64,000 nt of DNA, from positions 620,001-684,000 of the forward strand of contig JANEZZ010001957.1 of assembly GCA_026122225.1 (NCBI GenBank), given 5' to 3'. This DNA is from Heloderma charlesbogerti (lineage: Eukaryota > Chordata > Lepidosauria > Squamata > Helodermatidae). Shown piece after piece: positions 1-10,936 of the stretch (positions within the stretch are counted from its first letter, which is position 1; the number at the start of each line of letters is the position of its first letter). The notes under the pieces are model-generated. The model was given only the letters and a program-made list of their open reading frames with translations. It was not told the DNA's origin and did no database searches. Position numbers and translations under genes: made by a program.

Positions 1-500
1 CTGTACTCAAAAACACACTCCTGGGCTCAGAATCCTTTCTAAGTGCACGTCTTTTACACCAGGCTCCAGTTGGTGGATCTTGGGGTTCTAGTAAAAAAAC
101 AAAAACAAAGTAGATCCTTCAAGTTTGATGTCTGCCCATCCCTGTTTTAAAGTATTAAAAACTGAAGTGGAGTGGGCAGCATACAGCTCAGAGTTCCATG
201 CTAGAAAGCCATAGCATCGCTACAGCCATACCAGTTTCCCATATCCACCTTGAGCATGGTGGATGTCCTGCAGTATATCACTGGGAATCTAGGTAACGAG
301 GTTTCTTTGTGCTTTGTAACTTTGGAAACAAATATTGCTGTGGTCTCTGAAAGGCAATAAAATCCGTTAACGTATTTTAAGTTCTTTTATGAATCTTTGG
401 CTGGCGTAACGATGGAGCAGGGACGGTATTTTAAAGCTGCCACTGTGTTAATTGGGAGTAGTACTATCAGGATGATGTGTAAAGCTCCCACCTCCCCCGA
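1..500. other. Unique DNA, no feature recognised
   Basis: I see no exon, RNA gene or known repeat here. Confidence 0.5.
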
Positions 501-565
501 CCTGGTGTCTTCCAGATCTGTGGGGCTACAGATTCCATCACCCCCAGCCAGCACGGCCAATGGGA
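501..565 (+). repeat. Half copy of a palindromic MITE
   Basis: Carries the left half of the window's commonest MITE: CCTGGTG, CTTCCAGATCTGTGG, a diverged CTACAACTCCCATCA core and CCAGCCAGCACGGCCAATGG. The mirror-image right half is missing. A 171-codon open frame starting at 397 runs through it, which argues against that frame being a gene. Confidence 0.6.
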
Positions 566-1963
566 AGGCTCTTTTAGAAGATTTTGGGACAGGCAGATGC
601 AGAGAAGAACTTCAGGAGAAAGCATCACAAGAGACTTTAGGAATGCAACCGGCTTCACTTGGCAAACAGACTGAAAGGTGGCTTGAGCTGGTTGTAAAGA
701 AGAATTATTTTCCCAGGGAAGGGGTTATTGAGCAACCAAGTGACTCTTTGATCTATCAGGGAGATGCAGAACAAGACCTTTTATACTTTAATTGGGCTAA
801 TTCAGATTGGATTGTGTGGGTTACTCTGTTGGGGACTGATGATACTGAATTATTTTTTGATGTGAATGCTTGGCGGCAGTTGGAAGGTAATTCCTGGCCT
901 ACCCAAAGGTAAGGCTAGATGATCTCATTCACTATAATCCTGCTAGCTTTCCATGCCCCCTGATTCCCCCTTGATCCGAGTTCAGAAGGGACAACTCTTT
1001 CCCTGTCCTTTGTAAGTGCTGGTGGCAGGGAGCCACAATTCACACCCAGGCACTAACCACAGCTCGAAATCATCAAAGCCTCTAGCTCCTGCAGGGAAGG
1101 GGTTTTTACAAGTGACTGGGATGGGCAGTTGGGCAAACAGGTGGCAAGTGAAGGGATGGGAGCAGAGGTAGGCTTGCAACTTCCCTAGACCTCAATGGAA
1201 CCCCTGCCCAGTATTTTATTGGGGGAGGGGGTCTCAGTTCAACCCTGATGGCTGTAATTCTCTTTTATAATGGATTTTTTTTTCTTCCAAGAGATTTGGC
1301 CTATGGTGAGGGAAGAAGAGAGATCTGGTCTCTGTGAGAAAATTCACAATGCCAGATCGCACATAGTTGTCAAGTCATTAGCCACTAGTTGTATTGTCAC
1401 CGAATCATGGGCCTCCCCGCCCCAGTCCTTCAGTGGGCAGCTCCCCACACATACTGGAGTAGTGAGGCCCAGGGAGGTTTTACTGGCTGTGCAGGTTACC
1501 TGGGTCTTGCTGCAGGTCAGAAGGACACAAGCACCCTTCCTCAGGTATGTATCAAAAGATGCATCCCACATGTGATAATTTGTTTTCTATGGCCAACGTT
1601 CATGATAGTCCTTTCTTACTTGAATGTCTGAATCGTCAGTGTGCTGCAGCTTCCTAAGTACTGGGACATGTTTTGTTGTCACTGCCTAAGGAAAACATCA
1701 AACTATTCTAGAACTGTCAAAAGAACATGGCGCAGGGAGCATGAAAACAATGCCTCCGTCAACTGAGAGTTTTCTCAGCAAGTCCACTCTCTTCCATTTT
1801 TTTCCCAGTAGGCGTAGCTATCTCTGACACGCAAAAGAAAATGTGGGGGAAACTTCCTGGGCCTAATCACCCAATAATGAGATGTTAGATTAAGAAAAGT
1901 AATCATCTAACACTCTTCATTAGCCAGTGTCAACATGGGGTCAACCAGTGCCACCTTCTAAGC
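566..1963. other. Unique DNA, no feature recognised
   Basis: Several short open frames on both strands overlap each other and resemble no family I recognise. I found no splice-framed exon, RNA gene or repeat family. Confidence 0.45.
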
Positions 1964-2101
1964 CAGGGATGGGGAATGTGTGGCCCTCCAGTTGTTGCTG
2001 GATTGCACCTCCTATCCACCCTAGTCAGCTTAGCCAGTAGTGAGGAATGATGGGAGTTGCAGCCCAAAAACTTTTGGAGGGCCACACGTTCCCCACCACT
2101 G
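1964..2101. mobile_element. Palindromic hAT-type MITE
   Basis: The ends are mirror images: CAGGGATGGGGAA at the left and TTCCCCACCACTG at the right. The interior carries GGCCCTCCAGTTGTTG against TTTTGGAGGGCC. Flanking octamers TTCTAAGC (1956-1963) and TTTTAAGG (2102-2109) match at 6 of 8 positions, as expected for an aged 8-bp hAT target duplication. No coding capacity. Confidence 0.75.
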
Positions 2102-2432
2102 TTTTAAGGCTTTCTGTCAGTGGTCATGTTTCTTCCCCTCAACAAAGCAGCTAAGATTGAAGCACCCCAGATGTCTAGTCAGTAGCAACTCACCTTGGAG
2201 CTTGAGCACTAACTCCTTGCTCCAGAGTAGTCCTGTTAGCTTTGGTCAAGCATGGGGTGAACAGCATGCGTGTCCTACTTTAAAGAAGCCCTTTTGACTT
2301 CAACCAAGTGGCAAGCCACTTATGCCAAAGAATTCTTCGAGGTTTTAATTTAACCCCAAGTTGTAAAGTTTGCTCTAGAATAGCTCCACGGGTTTTGTTC
2401 CAAGAGGTGTAGCAAGCTGTTCTTGTACAGTG
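2102..2432. other. Unique DNA, no feature recognised
   Basis: No exon or repeat family identified. Confidence 0.4.
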
Positions 2433-2643
2433 TGACAAACTGGTTAGAATGTTGAATTAGGACCAGGGAGACTGGAGTTCAAAATCACTGCTTAGCCATG
2501 AAATCCATTGGGTGAGCTTGTTCAGCCACCACATCTCTGCCTAACCTACCTTACAAGGTTGTTGTGAGGATAATAGGTGAGAGGAGAGCCACATATCCTG
2601 TCCTGAGCAACTTGGAGGAAGGGCAGGGTGTAAAAGTAATAAT
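2433..2643 (+). repeat. MIR-like tRNA-derived SINE with L2-like tail
   Basis: A tRNA-like head has an A-box-like TGGTTAGAATGT near 2451 and a B-box-like GGAGTTCAAAATC near 2475. It is followed by the body segment GGTTGTTGTGAGGATAA (from about 2558) and a tail of the type GGAAGGGCAGGGTGTAAAAG. This layout is that of old amniote tRNA/CORE SINEs. The tail resembles the L2 3' ends elsewhere in the window (for example GAAAGGCAGGATAAAAAT near 10861). Both promoter boxes are decayed, so transcription is unlikely. Confidence 0.65.
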
Positions 2644-2882
2644 GTTCTAGTCTAGAGTAGCCTCCTAAAAGCCAATAGACTCTAGAAAAGAATGGCGCAT
2701 AGGAACAATGGCTTGGATTGCAACTAAACTTCCACAAATGGAAGTACTATATACTTTGAGCAATTTGACATAGTATTTGAGGAAATGTAATTTCCACATT
2801 GTTTAAATTACAAAAAAAAGGTTGACCCTCATTATCTGAGGTAATAGTATAAAGATGTTACCTTTAAAAAAAAACTTTTTAC

Positions 2883-4845
2883 TAGGGCTGTGCATGGACC
2901 CCCCGCTTTGCTTCAGATGCTGCTTCAGACCTCCTGAAGTGGCCTGCTTTGCTTCAGACCAATTTTGGACCCCATCTGCTTCAACTCTGATCCAAACTGA
3001 GATTCAGACATCTGGATCACTCGTTTTTGGCGTTTTCCCATTGACTTGCATGGGAAAACACAAAAGGCCATAACTTTCTCAGTTTTCATGATCTCAGCCC
3101 CCTTGGAGGACATCCCATCTGCCAAATCTCAGACAGTTTGGCCCACTAGTTTTTGTGCAAGGCGCAGGCGAAATTTGATTTTTTTTCAAGGACTATAACT
3201 TTTCACTGCTTGCACAGAAGTGCATGAAAGCTGGGGAATGCACCGCCCCCTGAAGGGCATCCCACCTGCCACATCTCAGACAGTTCGGCCCACTAGCATT
3301 TGTGCAAGGTGCAGGTAAAATGTGCTGTTCTAATGCAAACCAAAGGCCATAAAGGAATAATCAAGTTGGGTGTTGAAGCAGTGAGGCGGTCACTATCCCT
3401 AAGCTCTGCTGTAGGTTTCTTTGAAGTGCAAATAACCCCTTTCCCCTAGCATTACTTTCCTATTCACAGTCAATAATCTCAGGGTCTCTTTGGGTGAATT
3501 GCCTGGGAAAACACTGGCTGGTAGGCAGGAAGCAGACAAAGACAGCAACCCTGCCAGCAGGACACAGCAGCACCTTGCCCACCTCTGTCCTGCCAAGACC
3601 CTGAAGATGCCTCATATTGGGCTTGCTTGCTTTGCAACACACAGTGTAGTATATTATTTAAATAATAGCTGTTAATGTGTATAGTGCTTTGCCCACTGTT
3701 TTGGGAAATGCGGACTGTGTGCAGTCCTTTTACACACACTGTTTCCTTGTCCACACAGCACAAGTGTGGTATGCACGCACACACACACACGAGCGAAAGA
3801 CAAGCAAACACTAAACTATAAGCAAGGGGTGAAGGCGCTAACTATAATCCTAACAGAAGAAAAAGTTTTTTTAATTTATTTTTGTAAGGGAAAAGAGATA
3901 AAAAATGGGAAGGGAAGAAATACAGGAATTGAGAAGGGGTGGTGGTGGAGGGGAGCCAAGAACAAGGAAAGGAAAGTACTATTTTTATGTATTTATTTTA
4001 AAAAATCTAGACAGAATCATAGTATCGGCAAACTAATGGTTGAGAGATAACTGAAAAGGTGTGTGTGGGGGGGAGATAAGCAACTACAGTGAAATTTTCT
4101 GGATTTTTAAACAAACAACAAGAATGAATGGTAAACCTATTAAGTGGAGTGGGGTGGGGAGAGACTAACATAGCTGTCATAGCACACACTTTCTTCTCAG
4201 CTTTGTTCTGTTCTGGTGCCGCAGCTCCCTCTGCCATGCCTTGCAGAGAGTGGCACAGTCACTTTCGGTGGCCACAGCAGAGGCAGGATAGGACTGGAGC
4301 TGAGAGAGAAATTCCATGGAGCTTCCCTCTTGGCTCCCATCTCATCCTGCTGCTACTGCCTCCACCACCATCACTGCACACAATGGCAGCTTGTCAGGGC
4401 AGTGGGAGGCTGCTCAATTATCAGGCGGCTCGTGCACCCCAATGGATTGTCTTGCACCACCCTGGGATGTGTGCACCCCACTTTGGAGACCACTGCTCTA
4501 CCAAATAACGTTCAGAGTCCTGCCCTCTCCAGTAACACCACCTCTCTCACAATGAGCAAACGAAGGTTGACTCACAGCAAAGCTCCCTCATCCCTCCTCC
4601 TCCTCTGCCTCCATGTGATCTTTCACAAGTTGATACATTTTGGAGACAGCCTGTCTGGGCTGCTCAGAAGGCATAAGAAAAGCTACGAATGTCCGAGGCA
4701 GATGAGGCACCTCGTCGATGAGCTGCTTTGCTTCAGGGGTGCCTCGTTGCTATTCTGATCTCCTTCTGATCGCGACGAGGCACCTCTGAATTAGCCTGCT
4801 TCACCCCGTTATTCAGTCTTCCGACCAAAGTGGTGCACAGCCTGA
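2883..4845. mobile_element. hAT-like element of about 2 kb with perfect 8-bp target duplication
   Basis: The octamer CTTTTTAC sits immediately before (2875-2882) and after (4846-4853) the element. The left end reads TAGGGCTGTGCATGG; the right end, read inward on the other strand, is TCAGGCTGTGCACCA, matching at 10 of the first 12 positions. An 8-bp duplication with short imperfect inverted ends is the hAT signature. Both flanks hold purine- and GCTTTGCTTCAG-rich sequence (2908-2950 and 4720-4745). A 180-codon frame at 4216-4758 does not resemble a hAT transposase, so the copy looks non-autonomous. Another old repeat ending CTTTGGAGACCACTG (near 4495, minus strand) is probably nested inside. 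Confidence 0.7.
3111..3315 (+). repeat. Two diverged tandem units, period 147 bp
   Basis: CATCCCATCTGCCAAATCTC at 3111 and CATCCCACCTGCCACATCTC at 3258 each begin a 58-base block that ends in TTTGTGCAAGG followed by GCAGG, at 3168 and 3315. The blocks differ at only a few positions. They lie inside the hAT-like element. Confidence 0.75.
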
Positions 4846-4969
4846 CTTTTTACTTGCTGGTTTGTCTCTGTAAAAAAGAGAAAATGGGAGAGAAAATAAC
4901 TGTACCAGCTTTTTCCCACATTCTGGGGAAATGAGGGCACTTTGGATGCCCCCTACCCTGATCCATCCC

Positions 4970-7900
4970 CTTCATGGATCACTGCCTTGTTGCGGCGAAG
5001 GGGCTTGCGTAACCCACTGAAGCCATAAGCTATGTCGTGCAGGGCCACCCAAGACAGACAGGTCGTGGTGGAGAGTTCTGACAAAATGTGGTCCACTGGA
5101 GAAGGAAATGGCAACCCACTCCAGTATTCTTGCCAAGAAAACCCCATGGAACGTATCACAAGGCTAAAAGATATGAGGCCGGAAGATGAGCCCCTCAGGT
5201 CAGAAGGTGTCCAATATACTACTGGGGAAGAGCAGAGGGTATTTCCAAGTAGCACCAGAAAGAGTGAAGCAGCTGGGCCAAAGCCGAAAGGACACTCAGC
5301 TGTGGATGTGTCTGGTGGTGAAAAGAAAATCCGATGCTGTAAAGAATAATATTGCTTAGGAACCTGGAAGGTAAGATCAATGAATCAAGGTAAGCTGGAG
5401 GTGGTCAAACATGAGATTGAACATCGACATCTTGGGAATCAGCGAACTAAAATGGACAAGCATGGGCAAATTTAATTCAGGTGACCATTATATCTACTAC
5501 TGTGGGCAAGAATCCCTTAGAAGAAATGGAGTAGCACTCATAGTCAACAAAAGGGTGGGAAAAGCAGTACTAGGGTACAATCTCAAAAACGATAGAATGA
5601 TCTCAGAATGATCCAAGGCAAACCATTCAACATCACAGTAATTCAAGTCTATGCCCCAACCACTGATGCTGAAGAAGCTGAGGTTGATCAGTTCTATGAA
5701 GATCTACAACACCTTCTAGAACTAACACCAAAAAAAGATGTCCTCTTCATAAGTAGGAAGTCAAGAAATCACCGGGATAACAGGCAAGCATGGCCTTGGT
5801 GTACAAAATCAAGCAGGACAAAGGCTAATAGATTTTTGCCAAGAGAACACGCTGATTATAGCAAACACTCTTTTCCAACAGAACAAGAGGCGACTCTACA
5901 CATGGACATCACCAGATGGTCAATATCGAAATCAGATTGATTATGTCCTTTGCAGCCAAAGATGGGGAAGCTCTATACAGTCAGTCAAAACAAGACCTGG
6001 AGCTGACTGCAGCTCAGATCATGAGCTTCTTATTGCAAAATTTCAGCTTAAATTGAAGAATGTAGGGAAAACCACTAAACCATTCAGGTATGACCTAAAT
6101 CATATCCCTTATACAGTGGAAGTGACAAATAGATTTCAGGGATTAGACCTGATAGACAGAGTGCCTGAGAAACTATGGACAGAGGTTCGTAACATTGTTC
6201 AGGAGGCAGCTACAAAATCCATCCCAAAGAAAAAGAAATGCAAGAAAGCAAAGTGGCTGTCTGATGAGGCTTTACAAGTAGCTGAGGAAAGAAGGGAAGC
6301 GAAAAGCAAGGGAGAAAGGGGAAGATATATCCAACTGAATGCAGATTTTCAGAGAATAGCAAGGAGAGACAAGAAGGCCTTCTTAAATGAACAATGCAAA
6401 GAAATCGAGGAAAACAATAGAATGGGAAAGACTAGAGATCTCTTCAAGAAAATCGGAGATCTCAAGGGAACGTTTTGTGCAAAGACGGGCATGATAAAGG
6501 ACAAAGAAGGCAGGGACCTAACAGAAGCGGATGAGATTAAGAAGAGGTGGCAAGAATACACAGAAGAACTATACAGGAAAGATCTGAATGTCCCTGATAG
6601 CCATGATAGTGCGGTCACTGAACTTGAGCCGGACATCCTAGAGAGTGAAGTCAAGTGGGCCTTCGGAAGCATTACTAACAACAAAGCTAGCGGAGATGAC
6701 AGTATTCCAGCTGAGCTATTTAAGATCCTAAAAGACGATGCTGTTAAAGTGCTGCACTCAATATGCCAACAAATTTGGAACACTCAACAGTGGCCACAAG
6801 ACTGGAAAAGGTCAGTTTACATTCCAGTTCCAAAGAAGGGCAATGCCAAAGAGTGTCCAAACTACCGTACAATTGCGCTCATTTCACATGCCAGCAAGGT
6901 GATGCTCAAAATCCTACAAGCTAGGCTTCAGCAGTATGTGAACTGAGAACTACCGGAAGTACAAGCTGGGTTTCGAAGAGGCAGAGGAACTAGAGATCAA
7001 ATTGCCAACATTCGCTGGATCATGGAGAAAGCAAGAGAATTCCAGAAAAACATCTATTGCTGCTTCATTGACTACACTAAAGCCTTTGTGTGGATCACAA
7101 CAAACTCTGGCAAATTCTTAAAGAGATGGGAGTACCAGACTACCTTACCTGTCTCCTGAGAAACCTGTACGAGGGTCAAGAAGCAACAGTAAGAACCAGA
7201 CATGGAACAACCGAGTGGTTCAAAATTGGGAAAGGAGTACGACAAGGCTGTATATTGTCACCCTGCTTATTTAATTTATATGCAGAGTACATCACAAGAA
7301 ACGCCAGGTTGGATGAATCACAGGCTGGAATTAAGATTGCCGGGAGAATTATCAACAACCTCAGATACGCAGACGATACCACCCTAATGGCAGAAAGCGA
7401 AGAGGATCTCAAGAGCCTCTTGTTGAGGGTGAAAGTGGAGAGTGCAAAAGCTGGTTTGAAACTCAACATTAAAAGAATTAAAATCATGGCATCTGGCCCC
7501 CTCACTTCCTGGAATATAGAAGGGGAAGAAATGGAAGCAGTGACAGATTTTATTTTCTTGGGCTCCAAGGTCACCGCAGACGGTGACTGTAGCCATGAAA
7601 GTAAAAGACGCTTGCTCCTTGGGAGGAAAGCTATGGCAAACCTAGACAGCATAGTAAGAAGCAGAGACATCACCTTGCTGACAAAGGTTTGTATAATCAA
7701 AGCTATGGTTTTCCCAGTAGCAACGTATGGCTGTGAGAGTTGGACTATAGGGAAGGCTGAGCGCCAAAGAATCGATGCTTTCAAACTGTGGTGCTGGAGA
7801 AGACTCTTACGAGTCCCCTGGACTGCAAGGAGGTCCAATCAGTCCATCCTAAAGGAAATCACCCCTGACTGCTCATTGGAAGGACAGATACTGAAGCTGA

Positions 7901-8153
7901 AGCTCAAATATTTTGGCCACCTAATGCGAAGAGAAAACTCCCTGGAAAAGACCCTGATGCTGGGAAAGATTGAAGGCAAAAGGAGAAGGGGACGGCAGAG
8001 GATGAGATGGCCAGTTAGCATCACCGATGCAATGAATATGGACTTGAGCACGCTCCGGGAGAGAGCGCAGGACAGGAAGGCCTGGCGTGCTATGGTCCAT
8101 GGGGTCACCAAGAGTCGGACACGACTGAATGACTGAACAACCACAACAACCCC
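4970..8153 (+). mobile_element. Near full-length BovB (RTE clade) LINE
   Basis: The element lies between two copies of GATCCATCCC (4960-4969 and 8154-8163), a 10-bp target-site duplication. It starts with the RTE-type 5' end CTTCATGGATCACTGCC and ends with a short ACAACCACAACAAC tail. Length is about 3.18 kb, close to the usual 3.2 kb of BovB, so it is not 5'-truncated. It encodes, in order, an AP-endonuclease-like domain, a reverse transcriptase and the RTE C-terminal region, all in one broken frame (see the pseudogene entry). BovB is abundant in squamates and is known for horizontal transfer between reptiles and ruminants. Confidence 0.92.
5032..8136 (+). pseudogene. BovB endonuclease/reverse transcriptase polyprotein, dead
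   Basis: An intact protein would nick target DNA and reverse-transcribe the LINE RNA at the nick, in the nucleus. Visible parts are an N-terminal segment (5032-5349), endonuclease pieces with NIDILGISELKW and VIQVYAPTTDAEEAEVDQFY (5411-5750), SSDHELLIAKF (about 6012-6045), and the reverse transcriptase to the YADD active-site motif at 7366-7377. The C-terminal CESW/WCWRR region runs to 8136. At least five lesions are visible: frameshifts near 5412 and 5610; a deletion at about 5751 that removes the expected GDWN endonuclease motif and shifts frame; a TGA at 6944-6946 where Arg is expected; and a short deletion near 7088 within the KAFD motif. It is therefore not functional. Counting the lesions relies on knowledge of the RTE family. 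Confidence 0.9.
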
Positions 8154-8418
8154 GATCCATCCCTGAGACACACCCTGGAACACCCACTTTTTGTCCTTAC
8201 CGCCATCAGAACAGCAGGAGCAGAACAGCTCCATCAGCAAAGCTTTCTGCCTCCGGTCAAAGGAGGACCTATGCAGTGGAATTCCCTCTCCACCACCGGA
8301 TCTCCCTTGATGCCCGTGGAGGGGGAAATCGACAATATTCTATGGACCCTTGGACACTCTCCCAGGGGCCATAAGATCGCAACAATAATCTTTTAATAAA
8401 TTTTACTTCAAAACATGG

Positions 8419-8577
8419 CAGAGGATGAGATGGCTAGATAGCATCACTGATGCAATGAATATGGACTTGAGCACGCTCTGGGAGAGAGCGCAGGACAGGA
8501 AGAGAGCGCAGGACAGGCGTGCTATGGTCCATGGGGTCACGAAGAGTCGGACACGACTTAACGACTGAACAACAACA
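8419..8577 (+). mobile_element. 5'-truncated BovB 3' end with target duplication
   Basis: Flanked by ACTTCAAAACATGG (8405-8418) and ACTTCAAAGCATGG (8578-8591), a 14-bp duplication with one mismatch. The insert covers only the last coding part of BovB and its AACAACAAC tail. It carries an internal duplication of GAGAGCGCAGGACAGG (around 8485-8517) that the full-length copy lacks. Confidence 0.9.
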
Positions 8578-8591
8578 ACTTCAAAGCATGG

Positions 8592-9625
8592 TTTCCAAAA
8601 TCTGAGTGAACACAAGTACAGGAGACATGAATAGAGTATAAAAAAAACTATATTTGTCTATATCAAGATTTTACTGATGTTTATACTAATTATTAACAAA
8701 AGGTAACTAGTGGTTCCTAGAACAAGTTTTTTTTTCCTCTTCTCCCTTCCTGTATTTGTAATCTCTGTGTCATTGCAGTAAGTTCATGAATGACCTGAGA
8801 TTTGAGCTGGGGGATGTCCAGCTCATAGCTCAGCACACTAGCCGTATAAATTGTGAACTTAACATTTACTGTTCAAATATTTAAAAAGCAAACAAGCTAA
8901 ATTTTATCAACATGATGCTGTGGTTGAGCCAGGAAAACTGTAGTCAGTTGCATCTTTACCTAGTACTTCATAACAGTAGCTTCCCGAACTGGTGTCATGA
9001 TATTGCCTGTGCCTTGGTGAGCCCTCTTATCTGCCCCTGTGCCTCTGGAAGCTACTAGGTTCCTTTCTTATGCCTGGCGGTGACACGAGCAATTTTATTA
9101 AGTCTGCAGATAAGCTTCCTGGCTTCCCAGTTCGGGTGATCGTCATGCGCGTTGTGTGCGGTAAGGGGGTCCTCTTGTGGTCAATGCCTGTAATGACATG
9201 TAGTGCTAACAGAGCTCCTATCTACTTCTATTATCTGCTTCTCAAAGCAGGATCCAGTGGATGCTCTTGGGATATTCCACTCATGTGTAGTCAGAAAGTC
9301 CTAGAGGACAGTGGTGGCCGATTGCTCATCCACTCACTCTGTGCCCATCCTGTGAAGTCTTATGAGGCTCCAATGTTATCACTCCCCCTGCACCCCACAA
9401 TTCATTTATGCGATACAACCTCTGGATGGGACAGAAGAGAGATTTGGGATGAGGCACCTTAATTATGATGATGGTGCCCAGCTCTTATATTGAGTGGGTC
9501 CTCCTCCTGCAGTCTTAATGGCTTACTAAATGTAGAGTGTGTTGAGAGGATGATATGTGGGTGAGCTGATTAGAGACCTAAGTCAGATGACTGAAGTTGT
9601 GTTCTTTGTGACCTGGAGGGCAGAA
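8592..9625. other. Unique DNA, no feature recognised
   Basis: About 1 kb without a recognisable repeat or exon. A 130-codon frame at 9070-9462 has no family resemblance and no supporting splice or start context. Confidence 0.45.
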
Positions 9626-9706
9626 GGTAGTATCCAGTGTTAGTCCTATGTAGAGTAGCCTAGTTCACTGAGCCTACTCTATGTAAGACTAAGATTGGAT
9701 ACTACC
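9626..9706. repeat. 81-bp hairpin element
   Basis: The left arm starts GGTAGTATCCAGTGTTAGTC and the right arm ends GACTAAGATTGGATACTACC. The arms pair over roughly 38 bases, about 30 of them matched, with almost no loop. This has the form of a tiny fold-back MITE. No target duplication was identified. Confidence 0.65.
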
Positions 9707-9814
9707 CAGAAGTCTCCAGCAAGGATCGGATTCAATTTTACTGGTTACTCAGATTTGGGATCTGGAGCTGTTTCACCACAGCAGCATCCTATGTTCCAGT
9801 CTGCTTTTAAATGA

Positions 9815-10499
9815 ATGGATTGCAGTTAAACCTCAAAAAAACCAAGATTATGGCAACCAGCTTGATTGATAACTGGTAAATAGAGGGAAAAAACATGGAG
9901 GCAGTGACAGACTTTGTCTTTCTAGGCGCAAAGATTACTGCAGACACTGACTGCAGCCAGGAAATCAGAAGATGTTTACTTCTTGGGAGGACAGCAATGA
10001 CAAATCTGGATAAAATCGTGAAGAGCAGAGACATCACACTGACAACAAAGATCCACATAGTTAAAGCAATGGTATTCCCCATAGTAACCTATGGCTGCGA
10101 GAGCTGGACCATAAGGAAGGCTGAGCCAAGGAAGATAGATGCTTTTGAACTGTGGTGCTGGAGGAAAATTCTGAGAGTGCCTTGGGCTGCAAGAAGATCA
10201 AACCAGTCCATACTCCAGGAAATAAAGCCAGACTGCTCACTGGAGGGAAGGATATTAAAGGCAAAACTGAAGTACTTTGGCCACATCATGAGAAGAAAGG
10301 ATACCCTGGAGAAGATGCTGATGTTAGGGAAAGTGGAAGGCAAAAGGAAGAGGGGCTGACCAAGGGCAAGGTGGATGGATGATATTCTGGAGGTGACGGA
10401 CTTGACCTTGGGGGTGCTGGGGGTGGCGATGGCCGACAGGAAGCTCTGGCGTGGGCTGGTCCATGAAGTCACGAAGAGTTGGAAGCGACTGACCGAATA
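9815..10499 (+). mobile_element. Second, more divergent RTE-clade LINE, 5'-truncated
   Basis: Encodes the RTE C-terminal region: MEAVTDFVFLGAKITAD from 9895, VTYGCESWT, IDAFELWCWRKILRVPWAAR, then MDDILEVTDLTLGVLG up to TAA at 10498-10500. Two nonsense codons interrupt it: a TAA near 9877 and a TGA at 10357-10359 where Arg is expected. It is clearly related to the BovB at 4970-8153 but differs at many residues and has a quite different last 50 residues. It is a separate lineage or a much older copy. Reverse transcriptase and endonuclease parts are absent. Confidence 0.85.
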
Positions 10500-10780
10500 A
10501 GCAACAACGTGCCCATCTTTATTTCATACATCAGACATTGGCTCCAGGATCTGCCTTCTGTGGACACCTCTACTCTCAGAAGGCCCCCTGCCTGATTTTG
10601 GGAGATCCTCCCTCTGCTCTGCACCTCAGCTCACACCATTCAGCAGGGTCCCCTGGCCTTCCGCAGAGCACTTTCAGGGAGCAGGAGAGGCAGCCATGGG
10701 GAGGAGGCTGCAGGGCAGTCTCCTTCTGCTAGCCCAGTTTCACACACCTAAATGTGGATCCGGCCCTGGAGATTTTATGT
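10500..10780. other. No feature recognised
   Basis: Unique-looking sequence between two repeats. Confidence 0.4.
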
Positions 10781-10905
10781 TGCTGTTTCAGTTACTCATA
10801 TTTTATATTTTGTTCTTTAAAAATGTTACCTTGCAAACTGCCTTCAGGAGGCATCACCTTGAAAGGCAGGATAAAAATATTTAAAACAAACAAACAAACA
10901 ATACA
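10781..10905 (+). repeat. L2-like LINE 3' tail
   Basis: CTTGCAAACTGCCTTCAGGAG, TTGAAAGGCAGGATAAAAAT and a terminal run of AAAC units match the L2-type 3' ends elsewhere in the window (near 15160 and 50450). Confidence 0.55.
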
Positions 10906-10936
10906 ATCCTGGTTCTTGTGGTTGTTGACAGAAATA

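Noticed and set aside
397..912. 171-codon open frame on the plus strand
   Set aside because: It runs through a MITE fragment (501-565), and its translation has no recognisable domain or splice structure.
4229..4503. Possible 8-bp duplication CTCTGCCA / CTCTACCA around an inner hAT
   Set aside because: The left boundary lacks the expected inverted end, so the pair is probably coincidental.
4216..4758. 180-codon frame inside the 2-kb hAT-like element
   Set aside because: No hAT dimerisation or DDE-type motifs. Overlapping frames of similar length suggest chance in GC-rich DNA.
6349..6783. Minus-strand frame of 144 codons
   Set aside because: Mirror frame of the BovB reverse-transcriptase region.
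7176..7838. Minus-strand frame of 220 codons
   Set aside because: Longest minus-strand frame in the window but lies exactly opposite the BovB coding region; the plus-strand protein carries the real motifs.
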